A DNA stretch of 64,000 nt from Pararhizobium arenae (lineage in GTDB: Bacteria > Pseudomonadota > Alphaproteobacteria > Rhizobiales > Rhizobiaceae): NCBI RefSeq assembly GCF_001931685.1, contig NZ_MOOY01000008.1, positions 124,001 through 188,000 on the forward strand, read 5' to 3'. Positions 8,902 through 17,752 of this stretch are shown piece after piece. Under the pieces are notes generated by a model that did not search any database, was not told where the DNA came from, and saw only the letters and a program-made list of their open reading frames with translations. The stretch's first letter is position 1. The number at the start of each line of letters is the position of its first letter. The position numbers and the translations under genes were made by a program.

Positions 8902-10194
8902 ATGGACCGTATCAGAATTACCGGCGGCAACGAGTTGCGCGGCATCATCCCGATCTCCGGCGCGAAGAACGCAGCCCTGCCGCTGATGATCGCCTCGCTT
9001 CTCACCGACGACACGCTGACGCTTGAGAACGTACCGCATCTGGCAGACGTCGAGCAGCTTATCCGCATCCTCGGCAATCATGGCGCCGACATCTCCGTCA
9101 ACGGCCGCCGCGAACGCCAGGGCGAAAGCTACGCGCGCACCATCCATTTCACCTCGCGCAATATCGTCGATACGACGGCTCCCTATGAGTTGGTCTCGAA
9201 GATGCGCGCCAGCTTCTGGGTCATCGGCCCGTTGCTTGCCCGCGAAGGCAAGGCCCGCGTTTCCCTGCCGGGCGGCTGCGCCATCGGCACGCGGCCGGTC
9301 GATCTGTTCATCGAAGGTCTGGCGGCGCTCGGCGCCAATATGGAAATCGACGGCGGCTATATCAATGCAACGGCGCCCAAGGGCGGCCTTGTCGGCGCCC
9401 GCTACGTTTTCCCGAAGGTTTCTGTCGGCGCGACCCATGTGATGATGATGGCGGCAACGCTTGCCAATGGCACGACCACCATCGGCAATGCTGCCCGCGA
9501 GCCGGAAGTCGTCGACCTCGCCAATTGCCTCAATGCCATGGGCGCCAAGATTTCCGGTGCCGGCACCAGCACCATCACCATCGAAGGCGTCACCTCGCTC
9601 TCCGGCGCGCGTCACCGCGTCCTGCCGGATCGTATCGAAACCGGCACCTATGCCATGGCCGTTGCCATGACCGGCGGCGATGTGGTGCTTGAAGGCACGA
9701 ATGCGGCGCTGCTCGACACTGCTCTCGAAGCGATCCGCCGCGCCGGTGCCGAGATCACCGAGACCGAAAGCGGCCTGCGCGTCGTGCGCAATGGCGGCGG
9801 CATCAAGCCGGTCGATATCGTTACCGATCCTTTCCCGGGCTTCCCGACGGACCTGCAGGCGCAGTTCATGGGCCTGATGACCAAATCCTCCGGCGTTTCC
9901 CACATCACCGAAACGATCTTTGAAAACCGCTTCATGCACGTTCAGGAACTGGCCCGCCTCGGCGCCAGGATCTCGCTGTCGGGCCAGACCGCCAAGATCG
10001 AGGGCGTTGGACGCCTGAAGGGTGCGCCGGTCATGGCAACGGACCTGCGCGCCTCGGTCTCGCTGGTCATCGCGGGCCTTGTGGCGGAAGGCGAAACCAT
10101 GGTGTCGCGCGTCTATCATCTCGACCGCGGCTTCGAGCGTCTGGAAGAGAAGCTCAATGCCTGCGGCGCCAATGTCGAGCGGGTCAGCGACTGA
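8902..10194 (+). CDS. murA: UDP-N-acetylglucosamine 1-carboxyvinyltransferase
   Basis: First committed step of peptidoglycan synthesis: transfers enolpyruvate from PEP to UDP-GlcNAc in the cytoplasm. 430 residues, usual length for the alphaproteobacterial enzyme. The SGAKNAALP motif gives Lys22 and Asn23 for substrate binding, and the PGGCAIG loop carries catalytic Cys126, the residue attacked by fosfomycin. EPSP-synthase folds fill the whole protein. First gene of a conserved block with DUF2948 and hisD, as in other Rhizobiales. Confidence 0.98.
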   Translation: MDRIRITGGNELRGIIPISGAKNAALPLMIASLLTDDTLTLENVPHLADVEQLIRILGNHGADISVNGRRERQGESYARTIHFTSRNIVDTTAPYELVSKMRASFWVIGPLLAREGKARVSLPGGCAIGTRPVDLFIEGLAALGANMEIDGGYINATAPKGGLVGARYVFPKVSVGATHVMMMAATLANGTTTIGNAAREPEVVDLANCLNAMGAKISGAGTSTITIEGVTSLSGARHRVLPDRIETGTYAMAVAMTGGDVVLEGTNAALLDTALEAIRRAGAEITETESGLRVVRNGGGIKPVDIVTDPFPGFPTDLQAQFMGLMTKSSGVSHITETIFENRFMHVQELARLGARISLSGQTAKIEGVGRLKGAPVMATDLRASVSLVIAGLVAEGETMVSRVYHLDRGFERLEEKLNACGANVERVSD

Positions 10195-10293
10195 TCCGTG
10201 AAGCCGCAGCCGGCTGTTGCGCAAAGGGCGCCGCCGTCCTATGTCCTTCATCGGCAATGCGCTATGAAAGGCTGCGGCAAGGGGTTGATACGC

Positions 10294-10731
10294 ATGACTA
10301 CATTGAAGCTGATGGCGCTGGACGTCGAGGATCTGGAGATCGTTTCCGCCCATGTGCAGGATGCGGTCTTCAAGGTTTCCGATCTTGCCTTCAATGCCCG
10401 CGCCGGGCAATTTTCCGTCGAGATCAATCGTTTCGTCTGGGAAACTGCTGAGGCGCGTTCGAAGGTTTACGAGCGCCGCCGCGCGGCGCTTGTGTTCAAG
10501 CGGGTTGAGGCGGTGCGCTCGGTCGGTTTCGACCGGGGCGACAACGACAAGGTGCTGTCGCTGCTGGCGATCAGCTTCGAGCAGAAGGGCGAGGGGCCGG
10601 ACGGCACGATCGAGCTTCTTCTCTCTGCCGATGCGACGATTGCGCTCGATGTCGAATGTATCGAAGCGCAGCTTGCCGATACGGGCGGCGCATGGGAAAC
10701 CGGCTTCAAGCCGCGCCATCCGGCGGCCTGA
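10294..10731 (+). CDS. DUF2948 family protein
   Basis: 145 residues (begins MTTLKLMALDVEDLEIVS), soluble alpha/beta protein of unknown function. Members are found between murA and hisD across Rhizobiales, which is the main support for the family call. ATG 10294 follows AAGGGG at normal spacing; an upstream in-frame start at 10198 would add an unrelated Pro/Ala-rich stretch. It lies 99 bases after murA and 90 before hisD, so probably the same transcript. Confidence 0.85.
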   Translation: MTTLKLMALDVEDLEIVSAHVQDAVFKVSDLAFNARAGQFSVEINRFVWETAEARSKVYERRRAALVFKRVEAVRSVGFDRGDNDKVLSLLAISFEQKGEGPDGTIELLLSADATIALDVECIEAQLADTGGAWETGFKPRHPAA

Positions 10732-10821
10732 AGTTGTGGAAGGGGCACTGCCGCCCTTCATTCCGGCAGGAGAGCCGCTCCGGCTTTCGGTTTGATCTGC
10801 AGAAAACAAGGACCTGATCGC

Positions 10822-12126
10822 GTGGCTATTCGTCTGGATTACCTCTCCCCCGCCTTCGAGAAGGATTTTGCCGCCTTCCTGACGACGAAGCGCGAGGTGT
10901 CCGAGGATGTGAACGCGACGGTACGCACGATCATCGAGGACGTGCGCCTAAGGGGCGATGCAGCTCTTGCGGAATATACCCACCGCTTCGATGGCCTGGA
11001 TTTTTCCGTCACGCCGATGAAGGTGACGGCAGAGGAAATCGACGCGGCCATCGCTGCCGTGCCCTCCGAAGTGCTGGGCGCGCTGAAGGTTGCCGCCGTG
11101 CGCATCGAGGCCCATCACACCCGCCAGCGTCCGAAGGATGATATCTACGAAGACTCCATGGGTGTCGGTCTCGGCTCGCGCTGGACGGCAATCGATGCTG
11201 TCGGCCTTTATGTGCCGGGCGGCACGGCGAGCTATCCAAGCTCCGTGCTGATGAATGCACTGCCGGCAAAGGTTGCCGGTGTCGAGCGCATCGTCATGGT
11301 CGTGCCGGCCAATGGTGGCGTCATCAACCCCGCTGTGCTCGCGGCCGCCCGTATGGCCGGTGTCGAAGAAATCTACAGGATTGGCGGTGCGCAGGCGATC
11401 GCCGCGCTTGCCTATGGCACCGAGACGATTGCGCCTGTCGCCAAGATCATGGGTCCGGGCAATGCCTATGTTGCGGCCGCCAAGCGTCAGGTCTTCGGCA
11501 CCGTCGGCATAGACATGATCGCCGGCCCTTCGGAAGTGCTTGTGATTGCCGACCGAGACAACAATCCGGACTGGATCGCCGCCGATCTTCTCGCCCAGGC
11601 GGAGCATGATGTCGGCGCCCAGTCGATCCTGATCACCGACGATGCGCCGCTGGCTGCCGCCGTCGAAGCGGCTGTCGAGCGTCAGCTGACAGTTTTGCCG
11701 CGAGCTGAAACGGCGCGCGCCAGCTGGCGCGATTTCGGCGCCGTCATCCTTGTGCCGGAGCTGGAAGTGGCCGTGCCGCTGGCAAACCGCATCGCCGCCG
11801 AACACCTCGAGCTGGCGCTTGCCGATGCCGAAGCGATGATCCCGAAGATCCGCAACGCCGGCGCGATCTTCGTCGGCAGCCATACGCCCGAAGTGATCGG
11901 GGACTACGTTGGTGGCTCGAACCACGTTCTGCCAACGGCGCGGTCCGCCCGCTTTTCCTCGGGCCTCGGCGTTCTCGATTATATGAAGCGCACCTCCATC
12001 CTGCGCCTTGGTGCCGATCAGCTTCGCGATCTCGGCCCTGCGGCCATCGCGCTGGCCCGCTCGGAAGGGCTGGAAGCCCATGCGCGCTCGGTTGCAATCC
12101 GCCTCAATCTCGGGGATGAGGGATGA
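10822..12126 (+). CDS. hisD: Histidinol dehydrogenase
   Basis: Last two oxidation steps of histidine synthesis (L-histidinol to L-histidine, NAD and zinc dependent). 434 residues from a GTG start at 10822, with AAGGA 10 bases upstream; this gives [10 protein letters not shown], the normal start for the family. Visible motifs: [51 protein letters not shown] (catalytic Glu-His pair) and GGSNHVLPT. The stop overlaps the next start as ATGA. Confidence 0.98.
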   Translation: MAIRLDYLSPAFEKDFAAFLTTKREVSEDVNATVRTIIEDVRLRGDAALAEYTHRFDGLDFSVTPMKVTAEEIDAAIAAVPSEVLGALKVAAVRIEAHHTRQRPKDDIYEDSMGVGLGSRWTAIDAVGLYVPGGTASYPSSVLMNALPAKVAGVERIVMVVPANGGVINPAVLAAARMAGVEEIYRIGGAQAIAALAYGTETIAPVAKIMGPGNAYVAAAKRQVFGTVGIDMIAGPSEVLVIADRDNNPDWIAADLLAQAEHDVGAQSILITDDAPLAAAVEAAVERQLTVLPRAETARASWRDFGAVILVPELEVAVPLANRIAAEHLELALADAEAMIPKIRNAGAIFVGSHTPEVIGDYVGGSNHVLPTARSARFSSGLGVLDYMKRTSILRLGADQLRDLGPAAIALARSEGLEAHARSVAIRLNLGDEG

Positions 12127-12602
12127 CGAAGCCCTCCAGCCACCGTCTTTTCGATGTCGTGCTGGATGAGACCATCGGCCGCTCGACGCCGGATGTCGAA
12201 CACGAGCGCGCCGTTGCCATCTTCGATCTGATCGAGGAAAACTCCTTCGAGCCCGCCGGTCATGCGGGCGGGCCCTACCGCTTGAAGTTGTCGCTGATCA
12301 ACGCCAAGCAGCTTGTTTTCGCCATCAGCACCGAGAGCGGCGAGGCCGTCGCCACCCATATCCTGTCGCTGACGCCGTTCCGCCGCATCGTGAAGGACTA
12401 TTTCATGATCTGCGAAAGCTACTACGAGGCAATCCGCCAATCGACGCCAAGCCAGATCGAGGCGATCGACATGGGGCGTCGCGGCATCCACAACGATGGT
12501 TCGCAAACCCTGATGGACAGGCTGGAGGGCAAGATCAAGGTGGATTTCGATACCGCGCGCCGGCTGTTCACGCTGGTTTGCGTGCTCTATTGGCGCGGGT
12601 AG
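12123..12602 (+). CDS. UPF0262 family protein
   Basis: 159 residues, soluble, function unknown. The family is confined mainly to Alphaproteobacteria and lies directly after hisD in many Rhizobiales, as here with a 4-base overlap, so it is translationally coupled. Conserved-looking stretches include [38 protein letters not shown] and the central [10 protein letters not shown]. Confidence 0.9.
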   Translation: MTKPSSHRLFDVVLDETIGRSTPDVEHERAVAIFDLIEENSFEPAGHAGGPYRLKLSLINAKQLVFAISTESGEAVATHILSLTPFRRIVKDYFMICESYYEAIRQSTPSQIEAIDMGRRGIHNDGSQTLMDRLEGKIKVDFDTARRLFTLVCVLYWRG

Positions 12603-12606
12603 GGGC

Positions 12607-13083
12607 GTGACGGTGGCGTTCGCTTCCGAACGCGAGGAGAGGAAGCCGCCGGGCTCCATCCTCTTCATGTGCGGCATGAACGCGATCCGTTCGCCGATGG
12701 CAGAAGTCCTGGCAAAGTCGATCCTGCCCGCCGGCACCTATATCGCGTCTGCCGGCGTGCGCACCGGCGAACGCGATCCTTTCGTCGATGTCGTTCTGGA
12801 AGAGCTTGGCCTGACCATCGGGCGCCACCAGCCGCACACGCTGGAAGAGCTGGAAGACGATTACTTCGACATGATCGTGACACTCGCGCCGGAGGCGCAT
12901 CATGCGGCACTGGAACTGACCCGTTCCATGGCGATCGACGTCACCTACTGGCCGACGCCGGACCCGACGGTGGCCACCGGTACCCGCGAGCAGATCGTTT
13001 CCGCCTATCGTGAGGTGCGCGAACATCTGGAGACGCTCATCCGGCATCGTTTGCTTGGACAAAGCCGCGCCAACATGCCATAG
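12607..13083 (+). CDS. Low-molecular-weight phosphotyrosine phosphatase family protein
   Basis: 158 residues with the LMW-PTP fold. The P-loop CX5R is CGMNAIRS (Cys22, Arg28) and the general acid is Asp119 in WPTPDP. This matches phosphatases or arsenate reductases of the family; the substrate is unknown. GTG 12607 starts 4 bases after UPF0262, so it belongs to the hisD transcript. A start further inside would cut the strand that carries the P-loop. In rhizobia it is often labelled arsenate reductase-like, without proof. Confidence 0.88.
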   Translation: MTVAFASEREERKPPGSILFMCGMNAIRSPMAEVLAKSILPAGTYIASAGVRTGERDPFVDVVLEELGLTIGRHQPHTLEELEDDYFDMIVTLAPEAHHAALELTRSMAIDVTYWPTPDPTVATGTREQIVSAYREVREHLETLIRHRLLGQSRANMP

Positions 13084-13208
13084 GCAGACAAATCAAGGAA
13101 AAGCGGGATCATCGCTGTTCACAAATGGGCAGTGATTGTGTAGTTTCCGCGCAAATTTTTAAGGGGCGGCAAGAGCGTCCCCAGCAAAACCAGAAAGACA
13201 TATCCTAC

Positions 13209-13427
13209 ATGGCGAAAGAAGAAGTCCTCGAATTCCCGGGCGTTGTTACCGAATTGCTTCCGAACGCGACGTTCCGCGTGAAGCTTGAAAATGAGCATGA
13301 GATCATCGCGCACACGGCTGGCCGCATGCGCAAGAACCGCATCCGTGTTCTGGCCGGCGACAAGGTTCTGGTCGAGATGACCCCTTACGATCTGACCAAA
13401 GGCCGCATCACCTACCGCTTCAAGTAA
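13209..13427 (+). CDS. infA: Translation initiation factor IF-1
   Basis: 72-residue S1/OB-fold protein that occupies the ribosomal A site during initiation. The sequence ([20 protein letters not shown] ... GRITYRFK) is near the family consensus, and the length is exact. A 125-base gap precedes it, so it likely has its own promoter. The order LMW-PTP, infA, maf, yacG is typical of Rhizobiales. Confidence 0.98.
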   Translation: MAKEEVLEFPGVVTELLPNATFRVKLENEHEIIAHTAGRMRKNRIRVLAGDKVLVEMTPYDLTKGRITYRFK

Positions 13428-13538
13428 GCACATCCGCCGGCGCACCGTGATGCCGGCCGGCTTTGGCTGGATGCGGCAAGCCCGCATCGTCGGCCCTGAA
13501 TTTGCCCCGAACCGAAATCGAACGATGGCCCTGTTGCG

Positions 13539-14153
13539 ATGACACAAAAGCTAATCCTCGCTTCCGGCTCGCCGCGGCGTGTCGAACTGCTGGCGCAGGC
13601 CGGCATCGAGCCTGCGCGCCTGATGCCGATGGATCTCGATGAAACCCCGAAGCGCGCGGAGCATCCGCGCTCGCTTGCCTGGCGTCTCGCCGGCGAGAAG
13701 GCGCGTGCGGCCCTTGCGGCGGTGAAAGGTGAGCCTGGTTGGGATGAAGCCTATATCCTGGCGGCAGACACGGTCGTCTCCGTCGGCCGGCGCATTCTCG
13801 GCAAGCCGGAGCTGGTGAGCGATGCCTCCAGCGCCCTGCATCTTCTCTCCGGCCGCAGCCACCGGGTCTATACCGGTATCTGCCTGATTACGCCGACCCG
13901 CGCCGTGCGCCAGAAGGTGGTCGATACCAAGGTCCGCTTCAAACGGCTCTCGACGCGCGATATCGACAGCTACATCGCGTCGGGCCAATGGCGGGGCAAG
14001 GCGGGTGGCTACGGCATCCAGGGCATCGCCGGCAGCTTCGTGGTGAAGCTCATCGGCTCCTACACCAACGTCGTCGGCCTGCCGCTGCAGGAGACGGTCA
14101 ACCTGCTTTCCGGTGAGGGATACGATATCCATAGCGGCTGGATGGAAGGCTGA
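13539..14153 (+). CDS. maf: Maf-like nucleoside triphosphate pyrophosphatase
   Basis: 204 residues. Maf proteins hydrolyse non-canonical or modified NTPs (dTTP/UTP or m7GTP) to monophosphates. The N-terminal signature [14 protein letters not shown] is clear, followed by the ILAADTVV metal-binding region, [25 protein letters not shown] summarised here as the substrate-loop block, and the C-terminal [10 protein letters not shown]. Separated by 2 bases from yacG, thus one operon. Which Maf subclass (YhdE or YceF type) is not certain. Confidence 0.95.
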   Translation: MTQKLILASGSPRRVELLAQAGIEPARLMPMDLDETPKRAEHPRSLAWRLAGEKARAALAAVKGEPGWDEAYILAADTVVSVGRRILGKPELVSDASSALHLLSGRSHRVYTGICLITPTRAVRQKVVDTKVRFKRLSTRDIDSYIASGQWRGKAGGYGIQGIAGSFVVKLIGSYTNVVGLPLQETVNLLSGEGYDIHSGWMEG

Positions 14154-14155
14154 GC

Positions 14156-14365
14156 ATGGGCAGCGACGATCAGGAAAAGCCGTCTGCAAAGGTGGCGCCA
14201 CTGCGCAAGACCGTGCCGTGTCCCGAATGCGGCAGACCCTCACACCGGGAACATTATCCCTTCTGCTCCGACCGTTGCCGCAATGTCGACCTGAACCGTT
14301 GGCTGACCGGCTCATACGCAATTCCCGTTGCCGATGACGAGACAAAAGCTGACGACAACAGCTGA
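14156..14365 (+). CDS. yacG: DNA gyrase inhibitor / zinc-finger protein YacG
   Basis: 69 residues, with zinc ligands Cys22, Cys25, Cys37 and Cys41 (C-X2-C-X11-C-X3-C) and the following DLNRWL helix, both diagnostic. In E. coli YacG binds GyrB and inhibits DNA gyrase. Overlaps nothing and lies 2 bases behind maf. Last protein gene of the conserved block before tRNA-Phe. Confidence 0.93.
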   Translation: MGSDDQEKPSAKVAPLRKTVPCPECGRPSHREHYPFCSDRCRNVDLNRWLTGSYAIPVADDETKADDNS

Positions 14366-14453
14366 AATGAGCTGCGTAATTCGCCCGATAAGCAAGTATT
14401 ATCAATCGCTTCTGACCATACGCAAAAAGCTGCAAAAAAACGTCATTTGGTGC

Positions 14454-14481
14454 TGGACACCGCCGAACAAGATGTTATAAC
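14454..14481 (+). promoter_or_regulatory. Probable promoter of tRNA-Phe
   Basis: TGGACA (14454-14459) and TATAAC (14476-14481) are 16 bases apart. A start near 14488 would leave a leader of about 67 bases before the tRNA. Plausible but not unique. Confidence 0.4.
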
Positions 14482-14554
14482 CCCGCTCACTTCCGGGGCG
14501 CACCAAACGCCCCACGGTTTCCCGAATGGAAACAACTGCTTGCGAAGCAGGGAT

Positions 14555-14630
14555 GCCCGGATAGCTCAGTTGGTAGAGCAGCGGATTGAAAATCCGCGTG
14601 TCGGTGGTTCAAATCCGCCTCCGGGCACCA
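14555..14630 (+). tRNA. tRNA-Phe (anticodon GAA), CCA encoded
   Basis: 76 bases with a full cloverleaf: acceptor GCCCGGA / TCCGGGC, D arm, anticodon stem GCGGA / TCCGC around loop TTGAAAA, T arm CGGTGGTTCAAATCCGCC, and encoded CCA. It closes the conserved housekeeping block; content to the right is accessory. Confidence 0.98.
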
Positions 14631-14917
14631 TATTTTTCTCTCGAAATCAAACAGTTAGAAATCGTGCGCTTAACGTTGGGTGCTGCAACGTGTTGCAAAG
14701 TATGCCCAATGATCTCAATGGATGCAGCGTGTTGCCGCTCAGTCCATGAAACACTTTTGGAACACGGGGGAAGGCTATGCTTTATCCCTCATTGCAGTTA
14801 TTCGGAGATAGCACTTTGGTTCTGCAAGCTGCCGAACCATCAGGAATTTCGGAACCCGTTCGGGTTGGTCGGCGTACGCGCGGCCCGGGAGAGATCGCCA
14901 TGGGCCGCGCCGTGGGC

Positions 14918-15625
14918 TTACTGGGAGCCGAACCGGTCGATCACGTCGGTCAAATCGACATGGCCCTGACAAGTTCCGTTGCCCGGCGATACCTCACCGT
15001 TCTCCAAGGAAACTGCATGGATCACGGCGGGGTCGGCTTCGAGACGGTTCCGCAGGGCCGAGAGCTTCGGCCAGCGGGACCTGTCGGCAACCTGATGGAA
15101 ATCGAGCCAGCGAGCGACGCCGATCAGAATGCCGTCGGCCAGCGTGGGATGGTCTGTGATCAGATATCGAGTATTCCCAATCATCTCTTCCAGCCGGTTG
15201 TGGCGTTCGATGACGGCTTCACGGCCCCATTCCTTCAAGGCCGCTTGCATCGCGGGCTTGGGTGGCTGCATTTCCATCGCGGCCCATAGAGGACCGAACG
15301 CTCCGGTGAAGCCGGTATTGATGAACGCCATCAATTGACGCATCCGGTCGGCCTCTCGCGACAACGGATCGAAGCTGATCCGTCGTTCTGTATCCCGGGC
15401 TTCCAGCCATGCGGAGATCGCAAGGGTTTCCGTGAGCACGTCACCTTGGTCGGTTATCAATGCGGGCGTTTCAACGCGCGGGTTAATCCGCCTGTAAGAG
15501 GGATCGCGCATCTCACCGAACATATCGACCCGGCAAAGCCTGTAGGGCCTGCCCATCCATTCGAGAGCGGCGACGAGGCCCATGGAGCTTCCCGCCGGAA
15601 AGCCGTATATGAGTATGGGTTCCAT
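14918..15625 (-). CDS. Glutathione S-transferase family protein
   Basis: 235 residues. The N-terminal thioredoxin-like half begins MEPILIYGFPAGSSMGLVAA, with Ser residues where GSTs hold the catalytic Ser or Cys; the cis-Pro region is VETPALITDQG and the ESxAI equivalent is LTETLAISAWLE. A helical C-terminal domain follows (DHPTLADGILIGVARWLDF). Substrate unknown. It is divergent from an HxlR regulator that probably controls it (inference from orientation and the 108-base shared region). Confidence 0.85.
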   Translation of the reverse strand: MEPILIYGFPAGSSMGLVAALEWMGRPYRLCRVDMFGEMRDPSYRRINPRVETPALITDQGDVLTETLAISAWLEARDTERRISFDPLSREADRMRQLMAFINTGFTGAFGPLWAAMEMQPPKPAMQAALKEWGREAVIERHNRLEEMIGNTRYLITDHPTLADGILIGVARWLDFHQVADRSRWPKLSALRNRLEADPAVIHAVSLENGEVSPGNGTCQGHVDLTDVIDRFGSQ

Positions 15626-15733
15626 TCTCTCGTTCTCCGTGATTTCTTCTGATCACGCTGCGCAGCGAAGCTGAACCATACCGGGCGGCTGCGCCAAGTA
15701 AATTACGCACCTTTTTGTTACCATGAGCTACGA

Positions 15734-16051
15734 GTGAGAAATCTTATTTCCCGCTGCCCCATCGAGGAAGTGATGCAGATACTCAGCGGTCGTTGGCCGA
15801 CATTGCTGATCTACTATCTGCAGGAGGGCACCAAGCGGTTCAGCGATCTTCGCCGGGACAATCCGACGATTTCGCACAAGATGCTGACGCTCGAACTGCG
15901 CAGGTTGGAGGATGCCGGCATCGTCCGCCGCACCGAGTTTGACGGCTATCCGCTTCGCGTCGAGTACGATCTGACAGCTGCAGGAGTACGGCTGTTGCCG
16001 CTCATTGATGCGTTGGGCGATTGGTGGGAAGCTACAGAGAGCAATAATTGA
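15734..16051 (+). CDS. HxlR-family winged-helix transcriptional regulator
   Basis: 105 residues, typical HxlR length. Begins MRNLISRCPIEEVMQILSGRW with a Cys at position 8, the place where redox- or aldehyde-sensing HxlR members hold their cysteine. The winged helix continues as RFSDLRRDNPTISHKMLTLEL and ends GDWWEA. GTG 15734 is used because the ATG at 15723 runs straight into a stop. Faces the GST gene. Confidence 0.9.
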   Translation: MRNLISRCPIEEVMQILSGRWPTLLIYYLQEGTKRFSDLRRDNPTISHKMLTLELRRLEDAGIVRRTEFDGYPLRVEYDLTAAGVRLLPLIDALGDWWEATESNN

Positions 16052-16633
16052 CGACACCACACGCATGGCTTTACTTTCGAAGGTGCTTAAATTCGCAATC
16101 TGTTCTTCGATGCCGGTGACGTTTCTGTAATCACCGCGCCGCAATTCTTAACCAGTTCGGAGTAAAAGAGGCCGACTTCGTTTGGAACGCCTTATGCCCG
16201 TGTCCCTGCCATTTTCTCCTGACAGCTTGCCTGAGACCAAGTCCGCCCGCAAAACGTCGATGTTTGCGGAATTGCTTATTGATTTCGATGGTAGCGTCGT
16301 CTGGAGCGACGATGGGGCGGGTGCCCTGTTTGGCGTTCTGCCGTCACCGGGCGACAGCCTTGCCGACATGCTGAGCATTCGTCCAATCAACCAAGTCCCC
16401 AACGCCGGCGGATTGAACCTGACATCACCCCAGGGTGGGGTGCTTTGAGGCTGGCTTACATTGAACCAGCTGTATTCCTCCCGCTCGGCGCTCATCTGGC
16501 CGATCGTGCCTTCGAAAAAGGAAGCGGCAGACGCGCTGAAACTTGCGCGTCTGATCTGATCGGCGAGGTGACGTATCGACCGCAGCAAGTCACACAGGCA
16601 TTCTGCCAAGGTCGAGCCGACACTCTGAAATTA
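16052..16633. other. 582-base stretch with no supportable gene
   Basis: Short open frames occur on both strands (for example 16182-16448 plus and 16148-16609 minus), but none has a good start, a recognised domain or the usual codon bias. Between an HxlR gene and a decayed gene, this looks like degenerated coding DNA. I see no repeat, tRNA or terminator in it. Confidence 0.5.
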
Positions 16634-16894
16634 TCAGTCAATTGGACGTGGTCCTGTTCGCGATACGAACCGGAGCCAAGCAAGCCATAGCTCGTGCGCC
16701 AGGTAGACAAGCAGGTCGCCATTGCTGGATGCCGTTTTCGCCATCTCACCGACTCCGACCTCTTCCGTCGTCACCATGCAGCCTGACCCCTGGGGCGTGA
16801 GCAACCAGCTTTGTGCATATTGCGGGGGCGGGCCTGGTGCGGTCACGGTATAGCCAAGGCGTCGGCCGGGTTCGGCGACGTATATCTCTGTTTC
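16634..16894 (-). pseudogene. C-terminal fragment of an SRPBCC (START-like) family protein
   Basis: The frame reads IYVAEPGRRLGYTVTAPG, then SWLLTPQGSGCMVTTEE and a final helix HELWLAWLRFVSRTG. This is the usual C-terminal half of SRPBCC/polyketide-cyclase-like proteins. A TAA at 16895-16897 precedes it in frame, and no N-terminal half is found before the TetR stop at 16938. So the first about 60-70 residues are missing. It lies downstream of TetR on the same strand. Confidence 0.6.
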
Positions 16895-16937
16895 TTAGAT
16901 GCCCAAAACTCCCGCTGCTGGCGAATGGCGGCGCCGA

Positions 16938-17564
16938 CTACCGCGGTCGCGGGGTCACCGGATCGCAGAACGGCAGGGTGCTGGCGCGGCGGATTGCTTG
17001 CGCGAGGCGATCGTTGGTCTCGGCAACGGTCGGGACTTGTCCGTATTTAACCGCTGCCCTGCTGATGGTCTCGTCGATGATCCGCATGGCTGCGGCAACG
17101 GTGGCGGCGCATAATCGCACCTCGAAATCCGTTGGCGAAAGATCAAGTCGCGAAGCAATCACGCCCGCCATCGTCATTTCCGTCATTCGTGTGGCCATGA
17201 AAAAAGGTTCGAGCAGGGCGGGCTCGTCCTCCAGCCGCGCGATAAGGTGCACGACCAACCTGCCGTCCTCGATTTCCTGGGCGCCGATCTTGCTGAAGTC
17301 GTAGGCAAGCTCCAGAAACCGCTCTACGGACATATCGAGGGGCCAGTTCTTGAGCTTTTCGGCAAAGCGCTGCGACGTCAGCGCAAAGAGCGGCTCAATG
17401 CAGCTCTCCTTCGTGCGAAAATAACGCCAGAGGGTTCGCTTCGAGATGCCGGCCGCATCCGCGATCTCGTCGCCGCTAGTGCCTGCAACCCCTTTCTCGA
17501 GAAATAGACGCGCGGCGCTTCGTGCCACGTCGATATGCGCGCCTTCCCGAACCGTCCTGCTCAT
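16938..17564 (-). CDS. TetR/AcrR-family transcriptional regulator
   Basis: 208 residues. N-terminal HTH: RSAARLFLEKGVAGTSGDEI, AGISKRTLWRYFRTKE. The rest is an all-helical ligand domain without recognised specificity. ATG 17564 (MSRTVREGAHID) follows CGGAGA at good spacing; an upstream extension to 17624 lacks one. Divergent to a prolyl oligopeptidase gene, with a 27-bp near-perfect palindrome between them that is its likely operator. Confidence 0.9.
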   Translation of the reverse strand: MSRTVREGAHIDVARSAARLFLEKGVAGTSGDEIADAAGISKRTLWRYFRTKESCIEPLFALTSQRFAEKLKNWPLDMSVERFLELAYDFSKIGAQEIEDGRLVVHLIARLEDEPALLEPFFMATRMTEMTMAGVIASRLDLSPTDFEVRLCAATVAAAMRIIDETISRAAVKYGQVPTVAETNDRLAQAIRRASTLPFCDPVTPRPR

Positions 17565-17669
17565 AGCGATCTCCGGCTGATGCTTCCAGACCTCAGAATA
17601 TGTCAATATGTGCCATTTTACCAAAATAAATGTGTTAGGCGCTCCAGGATTTCAGCATCTATCGCATCA

Positions 17670-17696
17670 CAATAATGACACTAAGTGCCATTATTG
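17670..17696. promoter_or_regulatory. 27-bp palindrome, probable TetR operator
   Basis: Arms CAATAATGACACT (17670-17682) and AGTGCCATTATTG (17684-17696) around a central A; 12 of 13 positions pair. It is centred between the TetR gene and the prolyl oligopeptidase start. A related half-site TGTGCCATTTT lies near 17609. Size and symmetry fit a TetR-dimer site. Confidence 0.7.
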
Positions 17697-17752
17697 GTTT
17701 TTCCGGGCTAGGAACATGGGGTCCTGTCACCACCATTTGCGAGGAAACATTG

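Noticed and set aside
8869-10809. 646-codon minus-strand frame
   Set aside because: Mirror of murA and DUF2948; no family features.
16148-16609. Open frame of 153 codons on minus strand
   Set aside because: No start site, domain or codon bias; opposite-strand frame equally plausible, so neither is called.
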